Of a stretch of 64,000 nucleotides of DNA, positions 12,842-24,375 are shown piece after piece. The stretch comes from Capra hircus (lineage: Eukaryota; Chordata; Mammalia; Artiodactyla; Bovidae): contig NC_030813.1 in the NCBI RefSeq assembly GCF_001704415.2, forward strand, positions 11,860,001 to 11,924,000. The letters are read 5' to 3'. The translations under genes were made by a program, and so were the position numbers. The notes beneath the pieces are model-generated. The model did no database searches and was not told the DNA's origin. It saw only the letters and a program-made list of their open reading frames with translations. The first letter of the stretch is position 1. The number at the start of each line of letters is the position of its first letter.

Positions 12842-13045
12842 GATAAGTGACAGTTGCCTAGTCATGTCCAATGTGACCTCATCTGGACTCTCGCCTGGCC
12901 AGGTTTCTCTGTCTGTGGAATTCTCCAGGCAAGAACACTGGAGTGGATTGCCATTCCCTTCTCCAGAGGATCTTTCCGACCCAGGGATCAAACATAGGTC
13001 TCCTGCATTGCAGGCAGATTCTTTAACGTCTGAGCCAACAGGCCT
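12842..13045 (-). repeat. Bov-tA SINE
   Basis: Reverse-complement Bov-tA. Visible blocks are AATTCTCCAGGCAAGAACAC, TTGCCATTCCCTTCTCCAG and the tRNA-like end GGTCTCCTGCATTGCAGGC followed by TCTGAGCCAACAGG. Confidence 0.88.
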
Positions 13046-13059
13046 TTGCATTGAGAGAA

Positions 13060-13835
13060 AAATCTTCTGCACTAATTAATTAACAATATGGTGATGGTTA
13101 TAATAATAATTAATGCATAATCTGGTGTCATGTCATGGTCATGAAAGACATCTATTTCTTCACATTCTGTTCAACTGTGAGAATGTCAACTGCCTTGGTC
13201 TTTTGATCAGTTTGTTTATATCCACAAAATGGAAAGCAATTGGAGAAAATTGTACCATCACCTCGGACACAATGGTCCAGCACTGCCTGTGCTCACCCAT
13301 GATCCCTACTTATGTGCTCTTCACTCCTTGTTCCCATACCCTAAATCTAGGAAGACTGTTCCAGCAGTATCTTAGCTCTGAACCATATGCCACATTCTCA
13401 CACGTGGAAGGTTCTGATCTCTGCTGTTCAGGCTTTTTGTATTGGTTCTTGATCTAGGGTTCAGGGACTTTCTCCATGAGATCTGGGTTGGCTCCCTCTC
13501 CAGGCCAGTCCTCAACACTATTTGACCGCTTGGTTCTTACTTTCTCAGTGGTTCTGAACGTCATTATTCATGCCTCCACTTCAGCATCTCCATCATCACT
13601 CTGAATTGTTCATCCACTTCCTTGTGCACCATTTTCTTAATTTGTTGTATTATTTCCTAACCCTCAGCTTCCAAACTCTTCTGGTTCTACTTAACAAATC
13701 TTGTTTTCCTTGTTGAAGTTCTTCACCTTGGATCATAACATTTATTATCAATTTTAAAAATAGTGGTTATCCTCTAAGAGACAATTTTTTGGCAAGTGTT
13801 TTGTACATGGTCTACTCTCATATTGCAGCACTCAA
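13060..13835. other. Unassigned DNA
   Basis: A 114-codon open frame at 13113-13457 shows no recognisable domain or codon pattern, and I do not call it a gene. No repeat recognised. Confidence 0.4.
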
Positions 13836-14196
13836 CAGCAGTACTCCTCAGCCTTTTTCGCACCAGGGATCAGTTTCATGGAAGACAATTTCTCCATGGA
13901 TCAGGGGTGGCTTGGAGATGATTCAAGTGCATTACATTTATTGTGTACTTTATTTATATTATTATTACACCGTGATATATAATGAAATAATTACACAGCT
14001 CACTAATACAGAATCAGAGGGAGTCCTGAGCTTGTTTTCCTGCGACTAGATGGTTGAGCTCAGGCGGTAATATGAACAATGGGGAACAGCTCAAATACAG
14101 ATGAAGCTTCACTCGCTCACCCATCCCTCACCTCCTGCTCTGCAGCCTGGTTCCTAACAGACCATGGACTGGTATTGGGGTTTGCAGACACCTGCT
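13836..14196 (+). mobile_element. Non-autonomous DNA transposon remnant (probably hAT-type)
   Basis: It contains CACCAGGGATCAGTTTCATG, GAAGACAATTTCTCCATGG and GATGATTCAAGTGCATTACA, and ends TTCCTAACAGACCATGGACT plus a GCAGACACCTG terminus. This is a mammalian MER-class element with CAG...CTG ends. A second piece of the same family is at 21795-21935. No transposase is encoded. Confidence 0.6.
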
Positions 14197-14199
14197 CTA

Positions 14200-16380
14200 C
14201 AGGAAAAGTATCATTTCCCTATATTTAGTGAAAGAAAAATGAGACTTAAACTCAGACCCTGGTTCTCTGACTCCATGTCTACTCTCTGACCATTAGAAGG
14301 ATAGCTCACATACTAGAAAGGCTTTTAAAATAGAATTCTCAGGATGTATCATAGGACTTCTGATTCTAGCATTTCTGGGCCACCAAGAGATTCCAACAAT
14401 GAGCCAGGCTTGGGAGTCAATTCATTGCACCTGTTGCCACCAGCCTACTGTAACCTCTATTTGTGGGGTGCTCCACCCTTGAAATGAACCTTAAATCATT
14501 TTTAAAATCGACAGTGTCTTACAGATTCATGAGGCATAACTTTGCTCGGAGGAGTTCCACGCATCAGTCTGCTTATATGATGAACATTTTACACATTCTG
14601 GACTGTGTGTTATTCTCATTCTCTCTTCTCCTCTGTCTTTTTACCCAGACCTCAAATCTGAACAGCAGCTGGTTAATACCAGTAGTCTTGGAATGAGAAT
14701 TTTTCTCTATAGGCTTGGAAGACCTACATAAGGACAAGAATCATTACCATAAAGTCATAACCCTATGGACATCAAGCTTCCATTAATGTGTTGGGAAAAA
14801 ATATTAATAAGATGCAAGCATGTTCTTCTATAGTCACTAGCACAAAAATATAAGTAATTGTATCTCACAAATAGATCAAACTTTAGTCATTCTAAGATGA
14901 ATCTTTCTACTAAAATTAACCATGAATATTTTCCATAACTTTAAAATAAACTTTTTTTGTCACTATATTCCAACTGAAAACAAGAAGCAAACAAAATCAT
15001 TCATTCTTTCCACTGAAACCTTCTAGGTGCTTAGCAGTTTGAAGTCAAGTGTCAATTTGTTTTCATGAAGATTGAGATACATAAGATAGCTGCAATTATT
15101 TTTGCTTCTGGTACGCTACATCAAATGTAGTTTTAAAACTTTCAGAAGTTTTAGAGGAATAGTGAGTAAATCTTCAAATGATGAATTTTTTAAAAGGAGA
15201 ATAAAACAACTAGATAGCTATTTTACCAAACATGGTAGGAACCATAATTTTTTCCTCACTCATACAAGGGATAGAAATGAGGTATGAAGACAAGCCAGCA
15301 ATCCTCTGAACCAATTAAGGATTTACTGGAAGACACAAGAAGAAGACCCAGGATGTGTGACCAGACACTGCATTGGACACAGAAGTGCCTCATGATGCTG
15401 AATTAATGCACTTGCCATGCTTCCCCTTCTTAGTCAATGCTATCAGTTATGCTTTCCCTACAAGTCAGTAAAATAATTTAAAAACTGATGCTTTAAAGTC
15501 CAAAGTGAAGGAGATCCAAGGAAGGAATCTTGCTTCTGTCTGGTTATGTTATCTGTTAGAGCTAAACAGTAAATGGATCTGGGCCTTGGTTGATCAAGTC
15601 ATCACAAAAAAAGTCCTGAGCTGCATATAGTTGATACTGGAGTAAGTCCAAAGAAGGAAGAGAGGTCTGCTTCTGAGGCGGCACCCCAAGAAGGCACTAG
15701 TTCAGGAAAGAACTTTAAAAGCCAGGAAATGAATCAGAATGGTTGCGAATGGTGGCAGTCCATAACACATCACAAATCAGGAGGACCAGGCAGATGGGAA
15801 ACCAGAAGAATACACTCCACTTTGGAAAATGCCCATTATAAATTTGATTTAGGCCAGATAGGCTGCTGGGGCAGGTTAATTTCCATAAAGTAAGACATAC
15901 TTTACTCTCTTTATTTTGTTAAAGAAACAGAGAAACCATGTTTTTCTAAATTCTGATCTACTGTCTGGTATTGTGCCCCTTGTAAACTTCAAAATACTGG
16001 CTAAGAGGAAGATATCAAGGTGTAACATAAATGATATCTTTTTTTAAGGATGGAAATTCAGCATATGAGCCAATATTGAATTTCTGACAATTTTCATTCA
16101 CATAGTCAACTAATGCATTTTTAATTAAGACAAAGCAGGAAGGTGCTAGTGCTAAAACTTTGAGCATTTTAGCAAATGGCTACAGCTCTGACATTTAGTA
16201 ATATGAATTTAAAAGGAATAAGACATTTTCTAGTTCTCCATTGATCATATTACCCAGAGAAAAGTATGAGATGAAAATCTCAGAAATAAAAGAAAGACCA
16301 GTTACCTGTTTATTCCTTAGAGAGTCAAACAAAATGAGAATGCTTCCAATTTGTTTTGCCTTGACAAAATCCATGGACTT
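14200..16380. other. Unassigned DNA
   Basis: No gene. The part at about 14320-14420 faintly resembles a MER5-type DNA element. Nothing else recognised. Confidence 0.35.
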
Positions 16381-16382
16381 TG

Positions 16383-16609
16383 TTGTTTAGTCACTAAGTT
16401 GTGTCTGACTCTTTGTGACCCCATGGACTGCAGCACACTAGGCTTCCCTGTCCTTCACTATCTTCCTGAGTTTGCTCAAACTCATGGCCACTGAGACAGT
16501 GAAGCCATCCAACTATGTCATCCTCTGTCTTCCCTTTCTCCTCCTGCCCTCAATCTTTCCCAGCATCAGGGTCTTCTCCAATGAGTTGGCTCTTCCCATA
16601 AGGTGGCCA
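16383..16609 (-). mobile_element. BovB LINE 3'-end fragment
   Basis: Reverse-oriented BovB tail (TTTAGTCACTAAGTTGTGTC to CATAAGGTGGCCA). The truncated 5' edge of the element lies about 15 bp before an unusual hairpin chain at 16625-16697. Confidence 0.87.
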
Positions 16610-16624
16610 GTTGGGCTTTATACC

Positions 16625-16697
16625 TTGTCAAAAGATTGTCCTCTTTTGACAATCTAGAGGTAGATTGTCCTCTACCAAGTTGTAACAACTTGGTAGA
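16625..16697. repeat. Chain of overlapping inverted repeats
   Basis: Perfect 11-bp arms TTGTCAAAAGA / TCTTTTGACAA (16625-16635, 16642-16652). Overlapping 8-bp arms AGATTGTC / GACAATCT (16633-16640, 16648-16655), with GACAATCT also pairing to AGATTGTC at 16662-16669. TAGAGG / CCTCTA (16655-16660, 16669-16674). Perfect 12-bp arms TCTACCAAGTTG / CAACTTGGTAGA (16671-16682, 16686-16697) around a 3-nt loop. Each hairpin shares sequence with the next. Confidence 0.85.
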
Positions 16698-16699
16698 TG

Positions 16700-18379
16700 G
16701 TTTTATAAATCCTCTGTTTATAATTTGAAATTGGAATAAGGCATTTCAGAATTCTCAATTTATTTTATAGATTATAAAATTAGTATCTAGTGACTTGCTT
16801 AAGTTTTATCTGCAAACTAGTAGTTAGAATAATCAAATCCTCAACTTAGTATCTCCTTACACCATAAATTTTCTTAGTTAAAAAGGTACATTTATTACTT
16901 TATCTGTTGTGGTTTCTCTCCTGCAGGGTACACGCTTTCAAACTTTCACTGGTGTTGGGGGAGTGGGGACAGAGGATGCCCAACTTTGCTTCATAGAGCC
17001 TTCGGAAAGGGCATTTGTATATAGAAAAACATTCCATTGAGATATATATGAAAAACAAACCAAATCAAGTCATGGCATTAAGAAGTTTATTATGTTTCTC
17101 TTTGCTTAACAGTTATAGTCACTGATAAAATAATATTTCTAAAATATACCTTTGAAAGCCAAAAATGTGTTTACTTCTCCTATAACAAAAAGATGGGGAA
17201 ACCTGGAAAGTTGCTTTCTGTGTGTGTTTGGGATGTGTTTAATTTCTAACTCCTTTAGTTTTCCTTTATAGTTTAATTTTGCTGTTTAATACTGAGTTAT
17301 ATAAAGTTGTCAGAATAGGCATATATCTTCACAAACAACTATCCTTATTTTATGGATTAAGACACTGAAGCTCCCAAAACACAAATAACTTGCCATGAAC
17401 ATCATTACCTTAAATTCAACAGTGCCACTGATATTCATTGTTCAAATATCATAAGTAAACTACTTATTGAAGGGTTTTCATGTAATGTAAAATAAACAAC
17501 AAAGGAAAATTCTGTCTCCAATTAATGATTTTTTTTAAGTTAAAATACAATTCCTGATTTAATATATTCTGTTTCCTTGAGGTTGAAAACAATGTGCCTA
17601 TGTGTTCAGGGTCAAACCCAAATCTCCATTAGAAATTAATAAATTTTCATATAAATCATAAAGAAAACTTGAAAACTTTTCACCTCCCATATATAAATAG
17701 CAAAGATTTTTGTATGAAGTAAAAAAGATATAGGTATCTTTCTCTTCTTTTCTCTCTAGTCATTAATTTTTCCTTTTTCCAAATATAAGTACTTTTAAAA
17801 TTATATTTATTACTTTAATTTTTTTGTATAGAATCCAAAAAATATTGAATCAGTACCTGTGAATGCTGGCGCAACAGCAATTTCTTATTAGAGTGATCAT
17901 TCTTAACAACAATTACACAATCAGATATGGTCTAGGCAAGTCTTTCGTTTGTCAGTTTTAAAATAACACACTCTTACTCAGGAAGTTAGCAAGAATGGAT
18001 ATTTCCATCCAGGTGTGAGGTGTACAGCACAATCACTTCCTGAGAGAGGGCTTAAAGCCCATCCTTTCCAGGTGTTTAGTATATTTTTGGCAGTCTTTTC
18101 TATTTACTTCTTCCACAGGGGACAGCAGAATTCCAAGCTCTTCAGTTACAATATTCAAGATAGATCTTCTCATTGTTTGGGGAAAAATATTGTGATTTAA
18201 AAAAAACTACTTCCAAAAGTTAGAATGTTTATTCAGAGCCCAGTGTGAATCACAGGGAAGCTTTCTGTGGACAAAGTGATTCTAACAATCTAACTTGGTT
18301 AGTAGGTCACTGAAACTATTTTTCCCTTCCTTTAAGCTAATATTTCCAGGGGGTGAGAGGGCTGGGGAATACTCTAACC
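16700..18379. other. Unassigned AT-rich DNA with a MIR-like piece
   Basis: About 17330-17410 resembles reversed MIR (CTTATTTTATGGATTAAGAC, ACACTGAAGCTCCC). Otherwise no gene or repeat recognised. Confidence 0.4.
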
Positions 18380-18390
18380 AAATATCAACA

Positions 18391-18621
18391 GGGCTTCCCT
18401 GATGGCTCAGATGGTAAAAAATATGCCTGTAATGTGGGAGACCTGGGTTCAATCCAGGATCGGGAAGATCCCTTGGAAAAGGAACCGGCAACCCACTCGC
18501 GTACACTTGCCTAGAGAACCCAATGGACAGCGGAACCTGGTGGGCAGCAGTCCATGGGGTCTCAAGGAGTGGAGCGTGACTGAGCAACTGACACACATGT
18601 ACACACACACATACACACACA
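18391..18621 (+). repeat. Bov-tA SINE with CA-rich tail
   Basis: Complete Bov-tA from GGGCTTCCCTGATGGCTCAG to CTGAGCAACTGACACAC, followed by a CA-rich microsatellite tail (about 18594-18621). AAATATCAACA at 18380-18390 and 18623-18633 is the target duplication, so the CA run belongs to the insertion. Confidence 0.92.
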
Positions 18622-18633
18622 CAAATATCAACA

Positions 18634-19615
18634 TGATCAGTTTCTCTAAAGTTTTTGAGAACTAACTAGAAAAGAGTGAAAAGTCTGTGATACTACATTT
18701 TACAGCTTAAAAAGAAGTCATGGCTTTGCCCATCTCTCTCAGGTGTGCTGGCCATGGTAGTTTGACTGTGCTTTTTCTCTGGTCCTGTGTCCTTTAACTT
18801 ACTTTCTACACTGTGCCCACTTATAATAATATACACATTTAGTCCCTGCTTTTAATATTTTTACTTTATTGGGTGGGGAGTATGAAATAAAAATGGATAG
18901 CTTTATTGCTTTGCCAGGCAAAGGGACACACTGGGCTTCTGTGTCTATAGTCTCTTTTATTTTATCATAGTAATGGTAAAATGATTTATTTTTCCCTATT
19001 GTTCCATGTTTCTCTGTACTTATTAGCACTCAGCCTTGTGTGCAATAAGGTTTTCTATTTACAAACTCCATTATGAACTGACCTTGTTTTTCCATTTCAG
19101 TGATTATTCACCTTCCACTTTAAGAATTCACTATGAATTAAAATTCCCGTGCTTCTCTCACTTTCAATTAAAAGATAGAACTATTTATTTAACAAGGGAG
19201 GAAAAGGCAGGTAAACGTGGTGGAAATTGCACTGGACCTGACTTAAGCGACCAGGATCATGAGTTGGTACAATAATTCCTGAGTCCAGGATCCAACTCAT
19301 TCATTCAGATACTATTCATAAAAGTGTTTCTAGATCTCAGATTCTGTGCCCAATACTGAAATAATATAGCGCACAAAACATTCATTTTTCTCAGTCCTAA
19401 CACAATCTGGTGAGGAAGATAAGAAGTAACCAAATAATCACACAAATTAAAAATATTATTACAAATGTAGGCAAAACTTGACTGCATCTGAAAGGTTAAT
19501 ATGTGCATCAGATATACTAGAGGAAGTGATATCCGACCCAAGATATGAATAGGTTGGACACGCAGAGCAGAGAACACTGGTCTGGGCAGAGTAAAGTCTT
19601 TAAAGAAAGGCCCTG
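18634..19615. other. Unassigned DNA
   Basis: No gene or repeat recognised. A minus-strand frame from 19835 to 19305 owes its start to the adjacent BovB copy and then runs into non-coding sequence. Confidence 0.4.
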
Positions 19616-19616
19616 A

Positions 19617-20061
19617 AGTTATGGTTTTTCCTGTGGCCATGTATGGATGTGAGAGTTGGACTGTGAAGAAAGCTAAGTGCCAAAGAATTGATGCTTTTGA
19701 ACTGTGGTGTTGGAGAAGACTCTTGAGAGTCTCTTGGACTGCAAGGAGATCCAACCAGTCCATCCTAAATGAAATCAGTCCCGAATATCCCCTGAAAGGA
19801 CTGATTCTGAAGCTGAAACTCTGATACTTGGCCATCTGATGTGAAGAACTGACTCATTGGAAAAGACCCTGATGCTGGGAAAAACTGAGACTGGGAGGAG
19901 AAGTGGACGACAGAGGATGAGATGGTTCGATGGCATCACTGATTCAATCGACATGAGTTTGAGTAAACTCTGGGAGTTGGTGATGGACAGGGAAGCCTGG
20001 CATACTGCAGTCTATGGGGTCGCAAAGAGTAGGACATGACTGGGTGACTGAACTGAACTGA
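19617..20061 (+). mobile_element. BovB LINE, 5'-truncated 3' end
   Basis: Begins within ORF2 (MVFPVAMYGCESWTVKKAK, then DAFELWCWRRLLRV) and ends in the CTGAA repeats of the BovB 3' terminus. A frame break splits the ORF2 tail into two pieces (to 19824, then from 19857). It lacks RT and endonuclease domains. Confidence 0.92.
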
Positions 20062-20278
20062 AGCAGCAGAGTACTTTAAAATGGAACTTTAGGTCCTTAG
20101 GTAAGGAGAAGACAGTATCAGATATGATAGAAAGAGGCCAGATCCTGCAGAATCTAGGAGGACTCGTTAGAAATTTTGGTCTCAAAGTTAACAGCAATGT
20201 TAAAAAAAAAATAAATAGGATTGATGGTATTGGATTTGCATTAAAAAAATTATTGTACCAAATCTGTGGAGTATGGAT

Positions 20279-21251
20279 TCAGTTCAGTTCAGTCGCTCAG
20301 CTGTGTCCAACTCTTTGCAACCCCATGAATCGCAGCACGCCTGGCCTCCTTGTCCATCACCAACTCCCGGAGTTCACTCAGACTCACGTCCATTGAGTCA
20401 GTGATGCCATCCAGACATCTCATCCTCTGTCGTCCCCTTCTCCTCCTGCCTCCAATCCCTCCCAGCATCAGAGTCTTTTCCAATGAGTCAACTCCACATG
20501 AGGTGGCCAAAGTATTGGAGTTTCAGCTTTAGCATCAGTCCTTCCAAAGAACACCCAGGACTGATCTCCTTTAGAATGGACTGGTTGGATCTCCTTGCAG
20601 TCCAAGGGACTCTCAAGAGTCTTCTCCAATACCACAGTTCAAAAGCATCAGTTCTTCGGTGCTCAGCTTTCTTCACAGTCCAACTCTCACATCCATACAT
20701 GACTACTGGAAAAACCATAGCCTTGACTAGACAGACCTTTGTTGGCAAAGTAATGTCTCTGCTTTTCAATATGCTATCTAGGTTGGGCATAACTTTCCTT
20801 CCAAAGAGTAAGCGTCTTTTAATTTCATGGCTGCAGTCACCATCTGCAGTGATTTTGGAGCCCAAAAAAATAAAGTCTGACACTGTTTCCACTGTTTCCA
20901 CTGTTTCCCCATCTATTTCCCATGAAATGATGGGACCAGATGCCATGATCTTAGTTTTCTGAATGTTGAGCTTTAAGCAAACTTTTTCACTCTCCTCTTT
21001 CACTTTCATCAAGAGGCTTTTTAGTTCCTCTTCACTTTCTGCCATAAGGGTGGTGTCATCTACACATGTGAGGTTATTGATATTTCTCCCGGCAATCCTG
21101 ATTCCAGCTTGTGTTTCTTCCAGTCCAGCGTTTCTCATGATGTACCCTTGCATATAAGTTAAATAAGCAGGGTGACAATATACAGCCTTGACGTACTCCT
21201 TTTCCTATTTGGAACCAGTCTGTTGTTCCATGCCCAGTTCTAACTGTTGCT
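20279..21251 (-). mobile_element. BovB LINE with partial reverse transcriptase
   Basis: Reverse-oriented BovB of about 970 bp starting at its TTCAG terminus. On the minus strand it encodes the second half of the RT domain. A frame from about 21274 has TVRTGHGTTDWFQIGKG and GCILSPCLFNLY. A 221-codon open frame (21153-20488) follows with MAESEEELKSLL and MYGCESWTVKKA. The polymerase YADD motif reads CVDD here (21055-21066), so the catalytic box is altered, and a frameshift separates the two pieces. The copy is dead. Confidence 0.93.
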
Positions 21252-21256
21252 AGATT

Positions 21257-22340
21257 AGAAAGGTATAAAAGCACAACCAGGGAAGAGAACTTTACAGGAA
21301 TCCGGAATGTAGATTATGGTCATTTGGACCAGAGTGATGTTTAGTAGGAGAGAGAAAAGTAAATGGATTCAAATACACTTTATTTGAGGAGTGAAATGAA
21401 CCAAGTTTTATGATGAATTGGATACAGCAGATGAGAGTATCCACAGGGACCTATAGGTTCGGGGCTTGCAGACACCATTGACTGAAATGGGCCATGTTTG
21501 CAGGGAGGGTGAGGAGTCTGGTTTTACATTACTATGTTTGCGGTATCTTTGATCAACAGCTTGGAAACTGAGGTTTATACTGCTCACTTTCCATACCTTT
21601 AAAATGAGAGACTGAGTAAATCACTTCTAAGATTCTCTTTCAACTATATACTTTGATTTTATTCTGTCATCTTTAAATGTTTTTTAATACTGATTTTTAT
21701 TTGCTTTTTATTTTTCCTTTTTACTTGTATTTATATTTATTTTTTAAATTACTTTTATTTTGTTTTTGTTGTTATTTATGAATTCACTGGATCTTTTCCC
21801 ATGGACTAGGGTTGGGGAGGTTGAGATGATTCTAGCACATTAAATTTATTGTGCACTTTACTGCTATTATACATCAGCTCTACCTCAGGTCATCGGGCAC
21901 TAGATCCTGGAGGTTGGGGACCCCTGTTTTAGAAGGAAAGATCTTTGGTGTTCAAATTGTCAAGTTATAATTTATTGCTTTTGGCCCTAAACTGAATACA
22001 GTATCCAATTCCCTATTCAGTTCCTCTGTCAGTTGTTCTTAAACATTTTTACAGCTCTCTTTTCCATCAGGGGAGGATGGTGCAGCGGTAACAAAGGACT
22101 GGTAAGATCAAAATGCCATTAGAAATGTAGAAAAACAGTAAATACACAAAAAAGATCATAAAAGGGAATTCTATGGTCAAGTCTACAAATGTATTAAATA
22201 GAGCACACATTTCAGCAAGTGTAAAGAGCAATTAGCTCAAGGCAACATTACATACGCAGTGATAACACAGGGTCCTTCCTGACAATGGCAGTAATTCCAA
22301 CTACCTTCATGGGCTTGTTAAAAGTAGGATTTGGTTTCTG
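21257..22340. other. Unassigned DNA with a DNA-transposon piece
   Basis: Position 21795-21935 matches the family seen at 13836-14196 (TAAATTTATTGTGCACTTTA, then GGTTGGGGACCCCTG). The remainder is AT-rich without a recognised gene or repeat. Confidence 0.5.
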
Positions 22341-22345
22341 GGGGA

Positions 22346-22553
22346 TATTCCCTGGTGGCTCAGACAGTAAAGCATCTGCCTATAATGTGGGTAGATCCAG
22401 GCTCAGTCCTTGGGTTGGGAAGATCCCCTAGAGACAGAAATGACAACCCACTCCAGTGCTCTTGCCTGGAAAATCCCATGGACGGAGGAGCCTGGCAGGC
22501 TACAGTCCATGGGGTCACAAAGAGTCAGACACAACTGAGCGACTTCACTTTCC
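22346..22553 (+). repeat. Bov-tA SINE
   Basis: Full-length Bov-tA: CCCTGGTGGCTCAGACAGTA, CAGTCCTTGGGTTGGGAAG, GCAGGCTACAGTCCATGGGG and ACTGAGCGACTTCAC. Confidence 0.9.
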
Positions 22554-22554
22554 T

Positions 22555-24165
22555 TCTTTCCTGGTTATTGGGGAAGGCAGCCTCTAAGATACCCCAATGA
22601 TCTCCATCTCTTGGCATTCACATCCTGGATTGAAAGCTGGTCTTTCTGGATTGCACTCCATCCTTAACCCCACACCTAACTAAAAGCCAGAAGTACATCA
22701 GAAAACTGTGACTTATAGCACATGCAAACCAGACCTTTCACTCTGCACTTGTTCTCTGTCTGAAAGATTCAACTGTCAGTAGGAATGCAAACTTCAGTTA
22801 TGAACCCAAACTTTTGAATTTCCTACACAAGAAAAATTGTATGCTGTAAATATACCTCCATTTTTTTTCATGAGGTTATCATTCACCCCCACATCAACTA
22901 TGCATCACCACCTGATCTCTGAAAAAATCTTAGGAAGATAGAAATGACACATTAACATGGAAATCACACTTTGACGCTCCTGTGATATGCCAATTGTTTC
23001 ATATAACCCTCACAATAAAAAAACTTTATAAAGGACACTAGCCCACTCATGTAGAAACTAGGCTATTTAGAGAAGCTAAACACATTACTAAAGGTCTTAT
23101 CTAGAGTCAAGCTTCAGTACATCTGATTCTGATCCTGCCCTTTTTCCATGGCCCTTATTCCCATGTCTTAAAGACATGATTGAAGAAGCAGTTCCCAACC
23201 TCCCCAAGAGACAATGCTCAATATCATCAGCTATCATAAATGCTGTTTCCTCATAGGACCAGTAGCAGATTTCCTTGCAGCTTTCAGAGTTGGGGATGTT
23301 TCTTGTTTTGGAATTCTTAAAAAATAAATAAATAAAAGAGATCCTTCAAAGAATGTCTCCAGGGGTACAGAATGGCATTTCTGTGTGCCCTTGCCAATTT
23401 CGTCTCTCTGCCTCTCCTTCACATTCGCTCTTTCTCGTTCTTCCTTCCCCTTTTCTCCTCTTCCTTTCTGCTTCTCCTATTGCCAGATGTGCATTCCTCG
23501 CATATTACTGAAATCTTCACATTCTGTTCTCTTTTATTCTCACTTTCTCCATTAACTCCAGCAACTCTTCTATCTCTAGACTTCTATAGTGTGTGGAGAA
23601 ACACTCCTTAAGCCCTTTCTCCTTCTCAAGCATGCCACATGATCTGTTTATGATGCTGGTGTTCACCTTCAGCGTGAAGGAGGAACTCTCCCAGCAGTCA
23701 CCCAGACTTTCAGCTTCCATCCTCTTAGTTAACGATGGCATTCCTAGTGGAAATCTTGTCTCCTGGGGCACAGCTGTTAACAACTTGTTTGGCTAACTGT
23801 GCTCTAGAAAATCAAATACATCCATTGCCTTCTATTTAAGCTGATTTGAACAGGGCTTCATCTTAATCTTTCACAAGGAGATGGAGGGGTGGGGTTAATA
23901 CGGTTATTTTCCAAATTAGGCTCCATATTCCTAAAGAGGAAAGAACCCCTGCTCAGCCTGTTAAGCTGCATATTAATTCTTCAACTCATCCCTTCTGAGA
24001 AAATAACACAGTCCTCTCAGGTGAGTGACTCTCAAGCAAGGAAACTGGCCTGTGAGCCGATGTACCATTGCTTTCTGCTGCCATACTATCGATTGTAAAA
24101 GCAGACCCGGCTACATAGTCAAAAATTCTTTACCCTTTATTCTAGGGTTCGCTGTAACACGTGCA
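22555..24165. other. Unassigned DNA with a MIR-like piece
   Basis: About 22985-23145 resembles reversed MIR (ACCCTCACAATAAAA, CTATTTAGAGAAGCTAAAC, ATCTGATTCTGATCCTGCC). A pyrimidine-rich block is at 23400-23480. No gene recognised. Confidence 0.4.
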
Positions 24166-24167
24166 CG

Positions 24168-24374
24168 CATGCTCAGTCCCTTCAGTCGTGTCTGACTCTT
24201 TGTGACCCCATGGACTGCAGCCCACCAGGCTCCTCTGTCCATAGGACTCTCTAGGCAAGAATACTGGAGTGGGTTGCTATACCCTCCTCCAGAGGATCTT
24301 CCTAACCCAGGGATTAAATCCAAGTCTCCTACATTGCAGGGGGATTCTTTACCACTGAGCCACTAGGAAAACCC
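24168..24374 (-). repeat. Bov-tA SINE
   Basis: Reverse-complement Bov-tA from TTCAGTCGTGTCTGACTC to TTTACCACTGAGCCACTAGG. It shows the full body plus tRNA-like head. Confidence 0.9.
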
Positions 24375-24375
24375 T

